From an uncultured Spirochaetia bacterium (GTDB lineage Bacteria > Spirochaetota > Brachyspiria > Brachyspirales > Brachyspiraceae), in the NCBI GenBank assembly GCA_947040495.1, contig CAMRBQ010000009.1:1-53080 (forward strand): DNA of 53,080 bases, written 5' to 3'. Shown here piece by piece: positions 1 through 8,335 of this stretch; within the stretch, counting starts at the first letter, position 1, and the number at the start of each line of letters is the position of its first letter. A program made the position numbers and the translations under genes. Under the pieces are notes generated by a model, which searched no databases, was not told the DNA's origin, and was given only the letters and a program-made list of their open reading frames with translations.

Positions 1-119
1 TAAAGGCAAGTGGTGGTATTAAAACACTTTCAGATTGTATTAATATGATTGATGCTGGGGCTTCTCGTATTGGTTGTAGTAATTCAATAAATATTCTAAA
101 TGAAGTTAATGAAGATTAA
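1..119 (+). CDS. deoC: Deoxyribose-phosphate aldolase, C-terminal fragment
   Basis: The window opens inside this gene; frame 3 is read to a TAA at 117-119 and gives about 38 residues. They begin KASGGIKTL and continue through DAGASRIG, the phosphate-binding C-terminal end of class I aldolases of the DeoC type. In that family the Lys of KASGG lies next to the catalytic centre. The enzyme splits 2-deoxyribose 5-phosphate to acetaldehyde and glyceraldehyde 3-phosphate in deoxynucleoside salvage. The start and most of the gene are outside the window. It converges on the radical SAM gene with a long hairpin between the two. Confidence 0.85.
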   Translation, partial: KASGGIKTLSDCINMIDAGASRIGCSNSINILNEVNED

Positions 120-129
120 TAATTATTAT

Positions 130-171
130 AATGTACTAGATATTAAAAGTATTTTCAATATCTAGTACATT
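130..171. terminator. 15-bp perfect stem-loop between convergent genes
   Basis: The arms 130-144 and 157-171 are exact complements, with a 12-base loop. The hairpin sits just after deoC and covers the last codons and stop (TAG on the minus strand at 136-138) of the convergent radical SAM gene. No strong T-run follows on either strand, so efficient intrinsic termination is uncertain; it may instead protect the 3' ends. Confidence 0.6.
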
Positions 172-1296
172 AATTAATAGTTTGCATAATTTTTTATAAG
201 ATAGATTATATAAATCTTTATTAATTAATAATTGCCCATGTTCTTTTTTTAGTTTAGATAATAATACCTCAGATAAAGCCTCGTAATATGAGAGGAATTT
301 TATTTGTATTCCACCCATATTTAATATATGTTTTTTTAATAACTTTGATTTTTTTTCATATGTATTTTTATCTATAAATTGCTCTTGAAAATTTGCGGAA
401 AGGGGCTTTGTTATATATGGGTTGACACTCATATTTATTATTGGCATCCACTTTCTTATCTTCGCATTTTTTTTGGCATTTTTTATAATAGCACCGACCT
501 CATCTACTATAGCGAGGATGTCATCATCGGTTTCGGTTGGGATACCGATTATATAGCAAAGTTTTATACGCTTTATATTATTATTTATGGCAATATCTGT
601 GGCATTGACTAATGTCTCTGTAGTTATATTTTTGTTTATATATTTTTTTATTTTGACACTACCTGCCTCAGGCGATACAGTTATATTATGAGCATTGGAT
701 TTTGCAATGAGGCTTATAGTTTCTTCTTTAAGCATATCAGCTCTAAGCGAAGAAAAAGATATTTCATAGTTTTTTTGATGCAGTGTTTTTATTATGCTAT
801 CAAATTCAGGATGTGTGGCGAGTGCTGTGCCTATAAGTACCACTCTTTTTATACCCGCAGATTTTTTTTCTATTATATCTATTATATCAGAAGCAGGGTG
901 ATAAATAACTTTATTTGTAACGCTTGGTATTTCGCAAAATCTACAATTAAAAGGACAGCCTCTATTCATTTCTATTACAAAGCTTTCTTTAAATATGCTC
1001 TCTTTATGTATAATCGCCGTTGATGGTATATTTTTACTATTAGATTTTTTATAAAAAGTGTTATCTATACTACTGCTAAAATATGGCGGACAAGTTTTGT
1101 CTTTTATAGCCATAGCTATTTCTTTGTATGCATCTTCATCGAGGGCATCAAAGTATCCAATAAATATAGCCTCACAAAATGAAAGGAAAAAATCAGGGTT
1201 TGAGTTTATAGCGAAACCGCCGGCATATATCTTTGCATCACTTAGTTTTTCATCAAATATATGGATAAACTTTGGTATGAGTATTTCAGCTGGCAC
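136..1296 (-). CDS. Radical SAM protein
   Basis: The CxxxCxxC motif (RGCPFNCRFC, about residues 113-122 from the GTG at 1296) marks a radical SAM enzyme that binds a [4Fe-4S] cluster and cleaves S-adenosylmethionine. The later segments SPEAGS and IIGIPTET match the SAM-binding strands of B12-binding-type radical SAM proteins. The substrate cannot be told from sequence. The start is a problem: 1296 is only the first in-frame GTG, and the frame stays open to about 1563 with protein-like content (see findings). No ATG, GTG or TTG occurs in the extension. A Shine-Dalgarno-like AGAAGG near 1548-1553 precedes ATA codons. The true product is therefore probably about 80 residues longer at the N-terminus. 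It lies directly downstream of the redox-disulfide gene, and they probably form one transcript. Confidence 0.8.
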   Translation of the reverse strand: MPAEILIPKFIHIFDEKLSDAKIYAGGFAINSNPDFFLSFCEAIFIGYFDALDEDAYKEIAMAIKDKTCPPYFSSSIDNTFYKKSNSKNIPSTAIIHKESIFKESFVIEMNRGCPFNCRFCEIPSVTNKVIYHPASDIIDIIEKKSAGIKRVVLIGTALATHPEFDSIIKTLHQKNYEISFSSLRADMLKEETISLIAKSNAHNITVSPEAGSVKIKKYINKNITTETLVNATDIAINNNIKRIKLCYIIGIPTETDDDILAIVDEVGAIIKNAKKNAKIRKWMPIINMSVNPYITKPLSANFQEQFIDKNTYEKKSKLLKKHILNMGGIQIKFLSYYEALSEVLLSKLKKEHGQLLINKDLYNLSYKKLCKLLINVLDIENTFNI

Positions 1297-1541
1297 AGAT
1301 ACAATAGCATAGTCAATAGGTTTATCATATTTATTATAGTCGATATCAACAAGTATACTCTCTTCATCATAGAAAAGAGGTATTATATTTATATATCTGC
1401 CTACAGTTTCATAAACATACTGCCAGCCTAGATTATCACAACTGTCTTTTATACTTGCGGTTATGATAAGAGGGATGGGGCTACCAATATGTTTATCTTT
1501 AACTGTTAAGTCTATATAATTTTTTTTTAGGTTTATTATGA

Positions 1542-1751
1542 CTATTTGCCTTCTTGAGCTATGTCATTTATTTCTTTGACCATATTATCAATTTCTTCAT
1601 CTCTAAGCCCATGTCCACGGCAACCATCTTCAAGCGATTCAACTGTAGATATACGACAACCTATACAATGAAGACCATATTTACCCATAATATCTGCTGC
1701 TTCTGGGCATTCTTTTAAGATGTCACCAATATTCATATTTTTTGTAATCAT
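1542..1751 (-). CDS. DUF1858-type redox disulfide domain protein
   Basis: A small protein of about 69 residues. It carries the pattern of the DUF1858 / hybrid-cluster-associated disulfide domain: an N-terminal MNIGDILKECPEAADIM, then a CxxC pair (LHCIGCRIS). The CxxC is thought to be redox active; the partner is not known. The start at 1751 is chosen because AGGA precedes it by 8 bases; an upstream ATG at 1784 adds 11 hydrophobic residues and has no clear ribosome site. The stop TAG lies next to the extended N-terminus of the radical SAM gene, so the two are likely coupled. Confidence 0.85.
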   Translation of the reverse strand: MITKNMNIGDILKECPEAADIMGKYGLHCIGCRISTVESLEDGCRGHGLRDEEIDNMVKEINDIAQEGK

Positions 1752-1864
1752 AAACAATATCCTCAAAATTATTTTTTCATGCAAATAAAAGATAAACTAT
1801 ATTTTATAAATATCAATTATTTTATATATTTATATATTAACAATGTGAATTATTATATTTTATT

Positions 1865-4339
1865 TTAATAAATAACATTGTTTGTTGTATCATCATATAT
1901 TTGTTCGCCCCCGAGTTGCTCCATAAGTGTATCAAGTATATATTGCTCATCATCAGAGATACCCGTATAACCATTGCTACAATTTTCACATTTCATTATT
2001 GGTATGCCATCCCTTATGAAAATTTCATTTATAGTATCTACACAATCTGCTGTGGGGATTAAGCCACTTTCCTTACATACAGTAACTGTTACAACGTCTT
2101 TTGGTCTAGAGAACCATTTAGATGGCTCGCCTTCCAATGCTATTTTCATATAATCTGCCCAAATAGGAACAGACACAGTGCCGCCAGCCCTATTTCTACC
2201 AATGGAATAAGCAAAATTATCAAAGCCTATCCATACGCCTGTGACAAGTGTTGGAGTATAGCCTACAAACCATGCATCTTTCCAATCATTAGATGTGCCA
2301 GTCTTTCCAGCAGCAGGATGACGAAATTCAGATTTATTTACAGAACTAGTTGCTGTTCCACCAGTTATAACATCACGAAGCATTGTTGTTATAATGTATG
2401 CAACATCTTCATTTATGACCTGCTTAGCCCCACCTTTAATTGCGATTTCATTTTGTAAATCTTTTTCAAAATCATCAATAACAATACCATATCTATCGGT
2501 AACATATCTAATCACTATGGGGTTTACCTCTTTGCCTTTATTGGCAAATACTGCAAATCCTTTTGTTAATTCTAATGGTGAAAATAGACCTGTACCAAGT
2601 GATAGTGTAAGGTCTTCATTAAACATTCTTTTGTATATATTTGGGTCAGTTGCATTAAATATTGGTTTCATATATTCGATGGTATCTTCTACACCGAGTG
2701 CCTCTAGTATTCTAACAGAGACAACATTAACAGATGAGCGTAAAGCACGCCTAAATGATATAGGACCCAAATATGTACCACTATAATTAGCAGGCGTCCA
2801 ATATCTATCACCCATAGGAAAAGCTATCGGGGCATCGATTATTATAGAGGCTGTATTAAAACGCCTTGTTTCTAATGCATAAGAATATAAAAATGGTTTA
2901 AAGGCACTGCCTGCTTGCCTACGTGCTTGTGTTACTCGGTTCATTTGATTGCGTGGGGTAAATCCACTGCCACCAACCATAGATACAATATATCCATTTC
3001 GAGGGTCTATAGAAACTAATGCTCCCTCTACTTGTTTTGCTGTCTCATCTTCAGTTTGTCTCATCGCAGACCTTAGCACATCATTTGCATCTGAAATGCC
3101 AAATATTTCTGTTAATAATACACTAGATTGTAGCACTGTTTTATTTAATTCTCTAAGTACTATAGATTGAAATTTATTTTCACCAATGTCATATGGTATA
3201 TTAAATAGAAGAGATAACATATCTACTCTATCTAATACATCCCTTTCATATATTCTATCATTGCCTGTTGTAGTTGTACTATGGGATAAATTTTCTTTTA
3301 TAAGAGATTCTGTAAGTATCTGCTGGGCGGCTATTTGTTTATTTAAGTCTATAGTTGTGTATATTTTGAGCCCATTTTCTTGAATACTTTTTTCACCATA
3401 CTTATTAATTAATATACGTTTAACATATTCTGTGATATATGGGGCATGATCTGTTATATCATCAAATGCTGTAGAGCCTTTGTTTTTTAATGTGGAGGTA
3501 TATGTAGCCCAAAAATCTTCATGAGATTTATTTGCTTCTTCTTGACTAATAAAATTGACATCAACCATTCTATTTAATACAAGTTTATGCCTATTCATAG
3601 ATATGTTTGGATTATTTATAGGCGAGTATCTATTTGGCGATGGCGGTAATGAGGCTATAAGTGCTGCTTCTGCAAGGTTGATATCATTTACATTTTTTCC
3701 AAAATAAAATTTAGTTGCTGCCTGTACACCATAAACAGAATGACCAAAAAATATTTGGTTAAAGTATAATGTAAGTATTTCTTGTTTAGAATATTTTCTT
3801 TCTACTTGAAATGTTATCCATACCTCTTTTATTTTTCTGATAAATGTTTTTTCTCTTGTTAGAAGTACCCCACGTGCTACTTGTTGTGTTAATGTACTTG
3901 CTCCCTCTCTTTTACTGAGAGTAATTATATTTTTGATAGCAGCCCTTGCTATTCCGTATAAATCTATCCCCGGATGCCTGAAAAAACTTGTATCTTCAGC
4001 AGCAACTATTGCTTCTATCAAATGTTGGGGGAGGTCATTATATGTGATAAGGTCTCTTTTTTCTATAAATACCTCTGATATAAGTATATTGTTTATATCA
4101 TATATTTTTGTAGGTATTGTCATCTGATATTTTTCTAGAGTATGAATATTGCTTTCATTTATAATAGCTGTAACTATAAATACTGCAAATATAGCAGTTG
4201 ATACTGTTGTTATAAAAATGAGTATCATTGTAGTTTTCTCTACAAGGGAGATATTGATATTGTTGTATTTTTTGGAGAGTATATCAAAAAATATTTTTAA
4301 TTTTTCTTTTAACTTTTCTTTATTAAAAAAATTCGACAT
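1865..4339 (-). CDS. Class A penicillin-binding protein (PBP1A type)
   Basis: A bifunctional peptidoglycan synthase of 824 residues, normal for the family. One transmembrane segment (about residues 36-62) anchors it. The GT51 glycosyltransferase domain follows, with the catalytic Glu in AAEDTSFFRHPG (about residue 115) and the STLTQQVARG motif. The penicillin-binding transpeptidase domain has all three active-site motifs in order: SAFK, SVN and KTGTS. It polymerises lipid II and cross-links stem peptides outside the inner membrane. The C-terminal tail carries a C-x2-C pair of unknown role. It is preceded by a 186-base gap and is probably transcribed on its own. The family is certain; the PBP1A/1B subtype is by similarity only. 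Confidence 0.95.
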   Translation of the reverse strand: MSNFFNKEKLKEKLKIFFDILSKKYNNINISLVEKTTMILIFITTVSTAIFAVFIVTAIINESNIHTLEKYQMTIPTKIYDINNILISEVFIEKRDLITYNDLPQHLIEAIVAAEDTSFFRHPGIDLYGIARAAIKNIITLSKREGASTLTQQVARGVLLTREKTFIRKIKEVWITFQVERKYSKQEILTLYFNQIFFGHSVYGVQAATKFYFGKNVNDINLAEAALIASLPPSPNRYSPINNPNISMNRHKLVLNRMVDVNFISQEEANKSHEDFWATYTSTLKNKGSTAFDDITDHAPYITEYVKRILINKYGEKSIQENGLKIYTTIDLNKQIAAQQILTESLIKENLSHSTTTTGNDRIYERDVLDRVDMLSLLFNIPYDIGENKFQSIVLRELNKTVLQSSVLLTEIFGISDANDVLRSAMRQTEDETAKQVEGALVSIDPRNGYIVSMVGGSGFTPRNQMNRVTQARRQAGSAFKPFLYSYALETRRFNTASIIIDAPIAFPMGDRYWTPANYSGTYLGPISFRRALRSSVNVVSVRILEALGVEDTIEYMKPIFNATDPNIYKRMFNEDLTLSLGTGLFSPLELTKGFAVFANKGKEVNPIVIRYVTDRYGIVIDDFEKDLQNEIAIKGGAKQVINEDVAYIITTMLRDVITGGTATSSVNKSEFRHPAAGKTGTSNDWKDAWFVGYTPTLVTGVWIGFDNFAYSIGRNRAGGTVSVPIWADYMKIALEGEPSKWFSRPKDVVTVTVCKESGLIPTADCVDTINEIFIRDGIPIMKCENCSNGYTGISDDEQYILDTLMEQLGGEQIYDDTTNNVIY

Positions 4340-4427
4340 AAATATGTTTAATTCCTAATCTTGTTATAATAAATAATATTGTATTCATCAATTCTTATGA
4401 AATTATAATCTTATATCTAAAATATGA

Positions 4428-4454
4428 CAAGTGATTTTTAATGCAAATTACTTG
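4428..4454 (-). terminator. Possible terminator of the leftward small-gene group
   Basis: The arms 4428-4437 and 4445-4454 pair over 10 positions, one of them G-U, with a 7-base loop. On the minus strand a T-rich stretch follows, so the hairpin may end transcripts coming from the genes at 4526-6684 before the penicillin-binding protein gene. Confidence 0.45.
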
Positions 4455-4525
4455 CAGCTAAAAAAACATTATTAATATAGATAATGTAAAATTATATGTT
4501 TAGCTCTTTTTTATTTTGACATCAC

Positions 4526-4936
4526 TTATTTATAGCCGTATATTCTTATTGCTTTCTCTAAAATTTCATACTCATACAAACCTAATTTATCTATTGCATT
4601 TTTAAGTATATTGATATCTTTATCTTCAGATACTCTAATAATAATATAAACGATTTCTTTTAAATGTGTAGGACATGCTCCGTCGCTATCTTCTGTATAT
4701 TCATCTGTATAGCTAGGGATATTCAAACATATGTCATATAACTCTTCTCTATCATCACAATCTAAGCTGTTACACTTGGGTCTTATAATATTTACACCTG
4801 AATTATTAAGGGCATTAAATAACTTTTTCCATTTTGTGTTATTCATATAAGAAGTCATTTCTGTTCGTCTTTTCTCTATTTTCTTTTTAAGCCTTTCTTG
4901 ATATTTTTTAGTCCATTCTTCATACATGTTATTCAT
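4526..4936 (-). CDS. Hypothetical cytoplasmic protein
   Basis: 136 residues with no signal peptide or membrane segment. The N-terminus is a highly charged helix (about residues 5-30, KKYQERLKKKIEKRR). Next comes a WKKLFNALNN segment, and a C-terminal part with the pattern LKEIVYIIIRV. Four cysteines (about residues 54, 59, 68, 87) might bind a metal, but no known zinc motif is formed. The general layout recalls small DUF6678-like proteins; I cannot confirm that. It lies in a leftward run of poorly conserved small genes, 100 bases after the previous one. Confidence 0.7.
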   Translation of the reverse strand: MNNMYEEWTKKYQERLKKKIEKRRTEMTSYMNNTKWKKLFNALNNSGVNIIRPKCNSLDCDDREELYDICLNIPSYTDEYTEDSDGACPTHLKEIVYIIIRVSEDKDINILKNAIDKLGLYEYEILEKAIRIYGYK

Positions 4937-5040
4937 ATGTTTTATTTATTTATTTGATTTTTTTATTTTATAAATATTTGTTGTAAATATTATAGGCTCA
5001 TTAAAATAATTTTTATCTGCTATTATAGCATTATTTTTTC

Positions 5041-5424
5041 CTATCTTCTAAGCAAGCCATCTTTGTCTAAAAATTCTATAGTTATATCCTCTGCTAAATC
5101 TGATATGAATTTTTCTTTTATTACTCTATTTTTCCAAGTATAACTATTGCCGCTGCCTGCCTGATATTCTCCTAATATATGATAGTCATCATCAACTATT
5201 ATATAAAAGTAATTTTCTCCCATATCCTTATAAAGACCATCTTCTATATATTCCATATAACTTTGAATTACATTTTCGGTATCTACAATATCTTTTAGGT
5301 TAGAAGTCGCATAATCTAGTACAGAAGAATGGATTAATTTTGTGATAGTATATGGATATTTATATAATAGCGGAGTATTTTTTTTAAACTCAGTAAAACC
5401 ATTAGTCCCCATTGTGCAATCCAA
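5041..5424 (-). CDS. Hypothetical protein, N-terminus disturbed by a poly-A tract
   Basis: About 127 residues from a TTG at 5422-5424, or 123 from the ATG at 5410-5412; neither has a ribosome site. A better start is the ATG at 5438-5440, 16 bases after the previous stop. It is out of frame because the A tract that follows has 8 A. With 7 A it would read MIKKVLDCTMG and join the rest. The product is soluble, with alternating charged and aromatic residues and a YFYIIVDDDYHILGEYQAG strand-turn-strand. I recognise no family. It may be a functional gene using another start, a phase-off allele, or a sequencing artefact. Confidence 0.55.
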   Translation of the reverse strand: MDCTMGTNGFTEFKKNTPLLYKYPYTITKLIHSSVLDYATSNLKDIVDTENVIQSYMEYIEDGLYKDMGENYFYIIVDDDYHILGEYQAGSGNSYTWKNRVIKEKFISDLAEDITIEFLDKDGLLRR

Positions 5425-5456
5425 TACTTTTTTTTATCATAGTATGCTGTTACTTT

Positions 5457-5666
5457 TTAATTTTCTACAATTATTTGAAGTTCTTTTATATAACTAGATT
5501 CATGAAAAATAATAGTCTGTTTTTTTTCTAACGATGTATCAATATAGGCATTGTATACTATACCTATATTTTCATCACTGCCGAGTTTATTATTTTCCGA
5601 GTAATTATTATCAAATCTATCAACTGTTATTTTAATATTACCTTTGTAACCATAAAAATTATTCAA
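5457..5666 (-). CDS. Hypothetical small protein
   Basis: 69 residues from a TTG start that overlaps the end of the DUF3298 gene by 8 bases. There is no ATG in frame and no signal peptide. The sequence is rich in beta-strand-forming residues (GNIKITVDRF, QTIIFHESSYIKELQIIVEN), which suggests a small beta domain. It may be translationally coupled to the upstream gene or be a remnant of a larger one. I do not recognise it. Confidence 0.5.
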   Translation of the reverse strand: MNNFYGYKGNIKITVDRFDNNYSENNKLGSDENIGIVYNAYIDTSLEKKQTIIFHESSYIKELQIIVEN

Positions 5667-6684
5667 ATAAATAATAAAATGGGCTGCTACGCTTTACAAA
5701 TGGTTTGAGCTCATCAAAACTAAATGATAAATATACTTGACCGCGAGCATATGGTGCTATTTCATATGTTGTATATATAAAATGTAGCCCTTCCGCATCT
5801 ACATAATAATTACTATTAAGCCTTATTTGTTCAAAATTAAAAAATTCATCTTCATGATAATCTTCTTTTAGTTTTTCTTGAATCATTGTAACGAGATTAG
5901 GGTCATCATTATCTATTATAAGGGTATCTATATTTTTATCTAATAATTTCCCTGTTCTAATATTAAATATACTAGTAGAGTTACCACCATTGCCATGAGC
6001 CCCGCCCATATACTCCCAATAGTAGCTAATTATAGAGATTATATTTTCATCTATATATTTAAAATCATAATTACTGCTAAATTGAAAAGACGCATAAAGT
6101 TCTTCTGTATCTTTTGCATATTCTGCATATTCTGCAATATCATAGACGGTATTTTTCTCAGCTATGAACTCCATATTTATATTATTTATAACACTCGAGT
6201 TTCCATTATTAACTAATACAATATATGTTCCTTCATGCAAAAGTATGTTATCATAGTTATATTCGTATGCAAATGTTTGTACATGGTTTATCTTGTATAT
6301 TGAATTTTTGTTTAGTTCAAAAGACATTTGTTTTTCTGACCCTGTATTTATCCAAGTGCCGCTATATTTTATATTTTTTCTATCAAACTTGCCCAAAAAT
6401 TGACCTGTAATATTGTCATTAATCTTTTCTTCTAATTCAATGGTAGAGCCTTTTATTTTGCCATTTATTGGTATATATTTTCTAACTTTGTCATAATAAT
6501 ATTTGCCCGTAACCTCGCTATTAGTATTTATAGTTAAGTACATTGTTATTGGGTATTCATTATTTATAGTACCAGTGAGTATAAATGTGTCTGCTATTAA
6601 ACCTTCTTTTTTTATATCTTTTGGAAATAGGACGACCTGTAATGATAGTGTCAAAATAATGGCAATTAAAAATATTTTTCTCAT
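5659..6684 (-). CDS. Exported DUF3298 (RsiV-type) domain protein
   Basis: 341 residues with a signal peptide (MRKIFLIAIILTLSLQVVLF) and no other membrane segment, so probably periplasmic. The C-terminal third (about residues 195-335) contains YWEYMGGAHGNGG and FNIRTGKLL, the signature of the DUF3298 domain found in the anti-sigma factor RsiV and in many stand-alone periplasmic proteins. In RsiV this domain binds lysozyme. Here there is no cytoplasmic anti-sigma domain, so a sigma-binding role is not supported. The N-terminal half is a beta-rich domain with repeated ITGxxxxxK-like strands. GGAG lies 13 bases before the ATG. Confidence 0.8.
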   Translation of the reverse strand: MRKIFLIAIILTLSLQVVLFPKDIKKEGLIADTFILTGTINNEYPITMYLTINTNSEVTGKYYYDKVRKYIPINGKIKGSTIELEEKINDNITGQFLGKFDRKNIKYSGTWINTGSEKQMSFELNKNSIYKINHVQTFAYEYNYDNILLHEGTYIVLVNNGNSSVINNINMEFIAEKNTVYDIAEYAEYAKDTEELYASFQFSSNYDFKYIDENIISIISYYWEYMGGAHGNGGNSTSIFNIRTGKLLDKNIDTLIIDNDDPNLVTMIQEKLKEDYHEDEFFNFEQIRLNSNYYVDAEGLHFIYTTYEIAPYARGQVYLSFSFDELKPFVKRSSPFYYLFE

Positions 6685-6710
6685 TTTCTCTTTATTTCTC
6701 CAATTCTATT

Positions 6711-7634
6711 TTATTTATTAAAGGTAACCATTTCATCTTCTAGGCAACTGTTATCAATATTTATATTTTTGCCTATTATGCTATTTTTCAAAGTAGAGTT
6801 TGATATACTAGAGCCTTCATCAATACTAACATATGGTCCTATGGTTGAGTTTTTAATCATAACATTTTTACCAATAAAACAAGGCTCTATAATATTACTT
6901 TCTATTATATTAGTGCTTAGAATTTCATGTTTTATAATATTTCTATTAGTATCAATCATAGCCATTTTTTCACCACAGTCATACCAGCCAATAAGTGGGA
7001 ATGTAGTAAAATATATTTTATCATCAATCATTTTTTGGATAGCATCTGTGAGTTGATACTCGCCATTTGTTTTTATATCATGCTCCATAATATAAGCGAT
7101 TGAATCAAAAAGAGAGTACATGTTGTTTATATAATATAGCCCTGTGAGAGCGAGATTGCTTGTGATTACTTTTGGTTTTTCTATAACTTGAATAACTTTT
7201 TCATTTTCTAATATTATTATTCCAAATCTTCTAGGGTCTTCTACAACAAATGACGCTAATGAATTTTGTTTTTTTTCAACAACACTTTTTATATCTGCCT
7301 CAAAAATAGTATCGCCAAGTATAATAAAAACATCATCATTGTCTTTTATATATGGCTTTGCAAGAGAGACAGCATGTGCAAGCCCTTTATATTCATTTTG
7401 AACGACAAATTCAATATTAATATCTTTATATTTGTTTTTTAAATACTCTATCATTTTATCTTTTAGATAACCAACGATAAATATAACGCTTTCGACATTT
7501 TCTAATGTTTTAACTTTGTCCATTATAAAATCAACGATTGTTTTGCCTGCTACTGGTAGTATGGGCTTTGGATTATAATCGGTATGTGGTGCAAGTCTTG
7601 TTCCTTTACCTGCGGCTGGTATTATTATTTTCAT
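6711..7634 (-). CDS. Sugar-1-phosphate nucleotidyltransferase
   Basis: 307 residues. The N-terminus IIPAAGKGTRLAPHT with the following NPKPILPVAGK is the nucleotide-binding signature of the NTP-transferase family (GalU/RmlA/GlmU). The segment GDTIF holds the metal-binding Asp. The last 60 residues contain hexapeptide-like repeats (NIIEPCFIGKNVMIKNSTIG, then SIDEGSSIS), a left-handed beta-helix found in GlmU-like and archaeal-type enzymes. It makes an NDP-sugar from NTP and sugar 1-phosphate; the exact sugar is not readable. GGGGG lies 6 bases before the ATG. The next gene down starts 26 bases on, but looks unrelated. Confidence 0.9.
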   Translation of the reverse strand: MKIIIPAAGKGTRLAPHTDYNPKPILPVAGKTIVDFIMDKVKTLENVESVIFIVGYLKDKMIEYLKNKYKDINIEFVVQNEYKGLAHAVSLAKPYIKDNDDVFIILGDTIFEADIKSVVEKKQNSLASFVVEDPRRFGIIILENEKVIQVIEKPKVITSNLALTGLYYINNMYSLFDSIAYIMEHDIKTNGEYQLTDAIQKMIDDKIYFTTFPLIGWYDCGEKMAMIDTNRNIIKHEILSTNIIESNIIEPCFIGKNVMIKNSTIGPYVSIDEGSSISNSTLKNSIIGKNINIDNSCLEDEMVTFNK

Positions 7635-7682
7635 ATTTTGCCCCCTAAATATAATTATGATAAATACTGTTTTTTTATAAAG

Positions 7683-8288
7683 TTATTCAAAAAGAAGAGT
7701 TCCAAAAAATTCTGGTCTATGAAAATCTGGTGATGGTGTTTGTATTTTTGTCCATGATAAAAAATGTGCTGTATTTGTTTTGTCGCCACATTTAAAAAAA
7801 TTAGCTTTTATATTAATACCTTTTTGTATAGTAAAGCCGTCGATATATTTTGCTATAAGGCTTTCTGGGATATAATATGATAGATTCCAATAATTGTCTT
7901 TAATCTCTGTTTCCATTTTGAAATAAGAACTATCGCCATCGTAGAAAAACTCTCTTGTATCTCTATTTTTGCCAACAGCAGTAAGCATTGTGCCAAGTGG
8001 GTTTATTTCAAAGTTTATATATTTATCATTATTATTTACTAAGGGCATAAAGAAAAACTCAAGGCATGAATCTGTATAGACATCACTATTTCTTTCTTTT
8101 AATGTATATCTTATGTTGTCTTCATAGGAGGACATAAATACATATATACCATTATCATCGTAGCCTATTTTTGCAATTGACTTTGGGCTATAGGCTATAT
8201 CCCAATTATTGTTATCAATATTTATTTCTTTACATTTAACTAGACATTGATTATTACTTATTTTTTTTACATTGTATATTTTTGACAT
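7683..8288 (-). CDS. CBM9-like carbohydrate-binding domain protein
   Basis: About 201 residues forming one domain. The C-terminal WTKIQTPSPDFHRPEFFG is the typical end of family 9-like carbohydrate-binding modules, and the SCLEFFFMP strand fits the same fold. There is no signal peptide from the ATG at 8288. That ATG is chosen because GAGG precedes it by 8 bases; an ATG at 8306 has none and would place the ribosome site inside the gene. Stand-alone cytoplasmic copies exist in several anaerobes and their role is unknown. It lies 48 bases upstream of the nucleotidyltransferase gene and shares its direction. Confidence 0.8.
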   Translation of the reverse strand: MSKIYNVKKISNNQCLVKCKEINIDNNNWDIAYSPKSIAKIGYDDNGIYVFMSSYEDNIRYTLKERNSDVYTDSCLEFFFMPLVNNNDKYINFEINPLGTMLTAVGKNRDTREFFYDGDSSYFKMETEIKDNYWNLSYYIPESLIAKYIDGFTIQKGINIKANFFKCGDKTNTAHFLSWTKIQTPSPDFHRPEFFGTLLFE

Positions 8289-8335
8289 AAGAAAAACCTC
8301 ATTCAAAACAGTTTTTATTTATTTATTCAATTTCC

